64,000 nt of DNA, taken from positions 186,001 through 250,000 of the forward strand of contig NZ_JABSSU010000001.1 in NCBI RefSeq assembly GCF_013213835.1, written 5' to 3'. Shown here one piece after another: positions 63,886 to 64,000 of the stretch. Below the pieces are notes generated by a model. The model was not told the DNA's origin and did no database searches. It saw nothing but the letters and a program-made list of their open reading frames with translations. This DNA comes from Winogradskyella sp. Its GTDB lineage: Bacteria > Bacteroidota > Bacteroidia > Flavobacteriales > Flavobacteriaceae. Every line of letters begins with the position of its first letter. Position 1 is the first letter of the stretch. Both the position numbers and the translations under genes were made by a program.

Positions 63886-64000
63886 AGATAGTAGGTTAAG
63901 TTTAAAATTGTCAACTAATAATTAGTTTGGGGCTAACTCGTTGTTAATTTCAAATATGGTCGAAATTAGAATTATTATAGATGAAAAACAAAAAAATACG

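Overview
The window is AT-rich bacterial DNA from a member of the Bacteroidota, most likely a marine Flavobacteriaceae. The main reasons are three proteins with type B sorting domains of the type IX secretion system (T9SS), TAnnTTTG -7 promoter elements upstream of many genes, no obvious Shine-Dalgarno sequences, and flavobacterial families such as DUF4197, DUF5723, DUF4920 and DUF1684. No rRNA, tRNA, insertion sequence, prophage or CRISPR array was seen. Genes are closely packed and no gene-free stretch exceeds 300 bases.

Layout. 0-4 kb: the end of pyrF, a BtuF-like metal-receptor protein, small secreted proteins and purU. 4-7.5 kb: a fused B12-dependent acyl-CoA mutase (icmF type). 7.7-8.8 kb: an Xre-RES toxin-antitoxin pair with a candidate operator. 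9-13.4 kb: an Lrp regulator, an MFS transporter with a terminator-like hairpin in its leader, a DUF1684 lipoprotein, crcB and an SRPBCC/GyrI-like protein. 13.4-19.8 kb: a signalling and surface cluster holding a lone LuxR regulator, three lipoproteins, a DUF5723 outer-membrane protein, a NarL-type response regulator and a TPR histidine kinase. 20-29 kb: housekeeping genes (MazG-like, ilvE, mnmD, grpE-dnaJ), an ECF sigma/anti-sigma pair, a fasciclin protein and a YceI protein. 29.3-33.6 kb: an ABC exporter, MscS channel and sigma-54-type activator operon. 33.6-46.5 kb: a frameshifted ppk2, lysA, pta-ackA, sucC, two duplicated small secreted proteins and uvrB. 46.5-63.9 kb: three giant tandem paralogues of 2170, 1623 and 1891 residues.

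Two observations stand out. First, four near-identical 18-bp palindromes of the NarL 7-2-7 type (TMCCCAA-TA-YTRGGKA) each lie exactly 22 bp from a -7-like box. They precede the lone LuxR gene, a lipoprotein gene, the lipoprotein-kinase-regulator operon and the largest giant surface-protein gene 33 kb away. This fixed geometry, with the palindrome centred near -42, predicts a small regulon in which the two-component system controls itself and a T9SS surface protein.

Second, the three giant proteins share one architecture: signal peptide, choice-of-anchor L domain, Ig-like domain, eight repeats of about 93 residues, then 1, 2 or 3 copies of a three-repeat super-unit, an Ig-like domain and the sorting domain. 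The super-unit is 837 bp in phase, and two of the proteins differ in length by exactly one unit (279 residues). This looks like a copy-number ladder made by unit gain or loss.

Smaller points are an ECF-type promoter pair (TGTAACA-N15-CGTC) in front of the duplicated small secreted proteins, a single-base deletion that breaks ppk2, and a sigma-54 activator lacking its DNA-binding domain.
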